DNA of 6,183 nt from assembly GCA_026991215.1 (NCBI GenBank), contig JALXBY010000161.1, positions 1 through 6,183 of the forward strand. The letters are read 5' to 3'. This document shows positions 4,685-6,183 of the stretch, piece by piece. Position numbers and translations under genes: made by a program. The notes under the pieces are model-generated. The model saw nothing but the letters and a program-made list of their open reading frames with translations, was not told the DNA's origin and did no database searches. This DNA comes from Anaerolineales bacterium (GTDB lineage: Bacteria > Chloroflexota > Anaerolineae > Anaerolineales > DRMV01). Every line of letters begins with the position of its first letter. Within the stretch, counting starts at the first letter, position 1.

Positions 4685-5590
4685 TCACGCCTCGCCATCC
4701 ACCAAAATCGCCCGCACGATGATGCGCTGCGTATCCACCAGGTAGGGGTAACAGGAAATCAGGGTGGTCACCGGCCGCTCCGTGGGGGCCATCCACTCCA
4801 CCGCGGTGGGTTCGACGATGTGGGTCTCCTGCACCACGTAGGTGAAGACCTGTTGCGCGGTGTGGATGTAGATTTTGTCCCCCGGCCGGAGTTGGTCCAG
4901 GTCCCGGAAGATTTCCCCGTAGATGTCGTTGTGCGCGGTCAGCACCACGTTGCCGGGCTGCCCAGGCAGGCCGGAGCCAATGTGCCAGCCTACCCCTTTC
5001 TTGAGTTGCTCCCAGCCATCGCCCAGCACCACCGGCGCATCCACGTTGATGGCCGGGATGCGGATACGGACAGGGTGCCCCGGCGAGGGCGTTGGTACGG
5101 TAATGGGCGCGGCCACCTGCACGTAGGGCCGCAGGTGGGGCGGAATTTCCTCCAGATTGGGCCGGGGCCCGCCGGGCGACGTAGGCGGCGTGTGCCCGCC
5201 CGGCAGCACCACGGCCTGTACCCAGGGCGTGGGCGTCAGGGTGGGCTGGGCCAGCGCGGCCCGGGCCTCCCGGTTGATGGACTGTAGCGCCCGCACCCCC
5301 TGGGCCACCACCACGACCATGGTCAGGGCGGCCAGGGCCTCCAGCACGAAGAGCAGCCGGGCCAGGGCCCGCCGGCGAGGCGGTTCTTCAGCCTGGGACG
5401 AGGCGGCTGGCTTTGGCGCAGGCGCGACCGCGGCCGCGGGTTCCACCGGGGTTTCCGGCGGGGGGAAGACCCGAAAGGCCCGACCTGTGCGCCGAAAGCG
5501 CTCCAGACGGGCCCGCCGGGCCCGCAGGGTTTCCTCCTGCATCTGCTGGCGGAGCCGATGAAACGAGCGTTCTTCCGGCAGCAGGGACAT
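4685..5590 (-). CDS. Membrane-anchored sortase (class D/E-like)
   Basis: A cysteine transpeptidase that would cleave a sorting signal on exported proteins and join them to a surface acceptor, acting on the outer face of the cytoplasmic membrane. Of 301 residues, the first ~75 are cytoplasmic: a highly charged helix (5-40) and an Ala/Pro-rich linker (43-70). One membrane segment follows at about 79-99, with a positively charged RRR just before it, as in a type II signal anchor. A Pro-rich extracytoplasmic linker (115-170) leads to the sortase barrel (172-299). Catalytic residues are His220 in LTAHND, Cys280 in TLISCYPY and Arg289 in DTQRIIVRA. The residue before Cys is Ser rather than the common Thr. 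Class D or E is inferred from the CYPY and TAHND motifs. The ATG start is preceded by GAGGGTGA at reasonable spacing. No substrate with an LPxTG-like tail is in the window. The oxidoreductase gene lies upstream on the same strand, across a repeat block. Confidence 0.9.
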   Translation of the reverse strand: MSLLPEERSFHRLRQQMQEETLRARRARLERFRRTGRAFRVFPPPETPVEPAAAVAPAPKPAASSQAEEPPRRRALARLLFVLEALAALTMVVVVAQGVRALQSINREARAALAQPTLTPTPWVQAVVLPGGHTPPTSPGGPRPNLEEIPPHLRPYVQVAAPITVPTPSPGHPVRIRIPAINVDAPVVLGDGWEQLKKGVGWHIGSGLPGQPGNVVLTAHNDIYGEIFRDLDQLRPGDKIYIHTAQQVFTYVVQETHIVEPTAVEWMAPTERPVTTLISCYPYLVDTQRIIVRAILVDGEA

Positions 5591-5611
5591 GGCTCACCCT
5601 CGGGAGATGGC

Positions 5612-5667
5612 GGTCGGCAGTCGGCGGTCAGCGGGCGGAAGTCGGCAGTCGGCAGTCAGCCGTCGGT
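5612..5667 (-). repeat. Heptamer repeat, eight units, upstream of the sortase gene
   Basis: Eight contiguous 7-base units on the plus strand: GGTCGGC, AGTCGGC, GGTCAGC, GGGCGGA, AGTCGGC, AGTCGGC, AGTCAGC, CGTCGGT. The consensus is RGTCRGC. The 20-base stretches at 5613-5632 and 5641-5660 differ at a single base and are offset by 28 bases, exactly four units, so the 7-base phase is kept through the degenerate fourth unit. The block ends 21 bases before the sortase ATG. At its other end it runs into the oxidoreductase gene, supplying its stop codon (5656-5658) and last few codons. The orientation relative to the downstream gene is the same as in the trpB leader. Confidence 0.88.
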
Positions 5668-6183
5668 GGGTAGTGGTTCGTGGAAGGCTTCGATGACCGT
5701 ACGCCATTGGGCGTCCCGGGTGCCGGGGGTGAAGGGCAGGTAGAAGGAAAGCCGGTCCACCAGGCCCTGGTAGCGCTGCCGCGCGGCCTGGGGCAGGTCT
5801 GCCCACGGCGCGACCAGGGCAAAGGCGTGCAGCATCTCCTCGGTGACCAGTCCGGCCATCGCGTCCCACTGCCCCTTCCGGGCCATGTGGCCCAGTTGGA
5901 GCGCGACCTCCTCCCAGCCGTGCAGTTGGGCAATCACCCGGTAGGCCGGTGTGCTCAGGTAGAAGGCGATTTGCTGCCGCACCATGGCCTCGAACGCGCG
6001 GGCCTGGGGGTCGTCGGTGGGCACCACGAACACGCTGATGACCGCGAGGAAGTCCGACCGTTGCCGTCCGCTTTCTTCCAGCCCGGCCTGGATGTGGGGC
6101 CAGGCGAATTCCCGCAGGTAGCGTTCGGTGTGCAGGGCGTGGAAGACCACGCCATCAGCCACCCGGCCCGCGGTGCGCAGCAT
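5656..6183 (-). CDS. F420-dependent LLM-class oxidoreductase, C-terminal part (cut by window end)
   Basis: C-terminal ~175 residues of a luciferase-like (LLM) flavin or F420-dependent oxidoreductase with a TIM-barrel fold. The text closely resembles, from memory, the TIGR03617 (MSMEG_2256-like) family. ADGVVFHALHTERYLRE (9-25) matches the family ADG-x-x-x-H-x-x-HT-x-RYLRE pattern. RQQIAFYLSTPAYR (69-82) is followed by an LHGW, and VDRLSFYLPF (142-151) is the family's C-terminal strand. The substrate is unknown. LLM proteins of this family usually have about 330 residues, so roughly half is missing. The ATG at the very edge of the window (6181-6183) is most likely an internal methionine, not the start. 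The final residues PTDG and the stop codon are encoded by heptamer repeat sequence, so the extreme C-terminus is probably not conserved. The gene lies 65 bases upstream of the sortase and in the same direction. Confidence 0.85.
   Translation of the reverse strand: MLRTAGRVADGVVFHALHTERYLREFAWPHIQAGLEESGRQRSDFLAVISVFVVPTDDPQARAFEAMVRQQIAFYLSTPAYRVIAQLHGWEEVALQLGHMARKGQWDAMAGLVTEEMLHAFALVAPWADLPQAARQRYQGLVDRLSFYLPFTPGTRDAQWRTVIEAFHEPLPTDG

Noticed and set aside
5612..5667. CRISPR array
   Set aside because: The units are contiguous 7-mers without spacers; no 23-40-base repeats separated by unique sequence exist.

Overview
The window is GC-rich, densely coded bacterial chromosome. It carries a primary sigma factor with a short acidic region 1.1, an F420-type luciferase-like oxidoreductase, a housekeeping-type sortase, a solitary trpB and an intergenic heptanucleotide repeat. 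Together these best suit the Chloroflexota (Anaerolineae-like, possibly thermophilic). That assignment is inference from protein character, not a search. I see no phage, transposase, CRISPR, tRNA or rRNA features.

Layout. (1) 2-1341, plus strand: the C-terminal part of a nicotinate phosphoribosyltransferase (NAD salvage), cut by the window edge, overlaps by one base the start of a small DUF309 protein. (2) 1354-2559, minus strand: a complete, apparently monocistronic tryptophan synthase beta gene, convergent with the DUF309 gene. (3) 2560-2924: a 365-base divergent intergenic region, the most information-rich part of the window. It holds back-to-back promoters that share their -35 area, a heptamer repeat filling the predicted trpB leader, and a strong intrinsic terminator placed between the plus-strand promoter and rpoD. 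The plus promoter therefore defines either a ~145-nt small RNA or an attenuated rpoD leader. (4) 2925-4675, plus strand: the primary sigma factor gene and, two bases after its stop, an unrecognised 169-residue protein. (5) 4685-6183, minus strand: a membrane-anchored sortase and, upstream of it, the C-terminal half of an F420-dependent LLM-class oxidoreductase. The two are separated by a longer block of the same heptamer repeat.

How it fits together. These are mostly unrelated housekeeping functions (NAD salvage, tryptophan synthesis, transcription initiation, surface-protein anchoring). The unifying oddity is regulatory. The same 7-base repeat, in the same sense orientation, sits just upstream of the ribosome-binding site of both complete minus-strand genes (trpB and the sortase). 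The sigma-factor gene also has a long leader interrupted by a textbook terminator. Those two observations are the best candidates for something undescribed; no multi-gene defence or metabolic system is visible.
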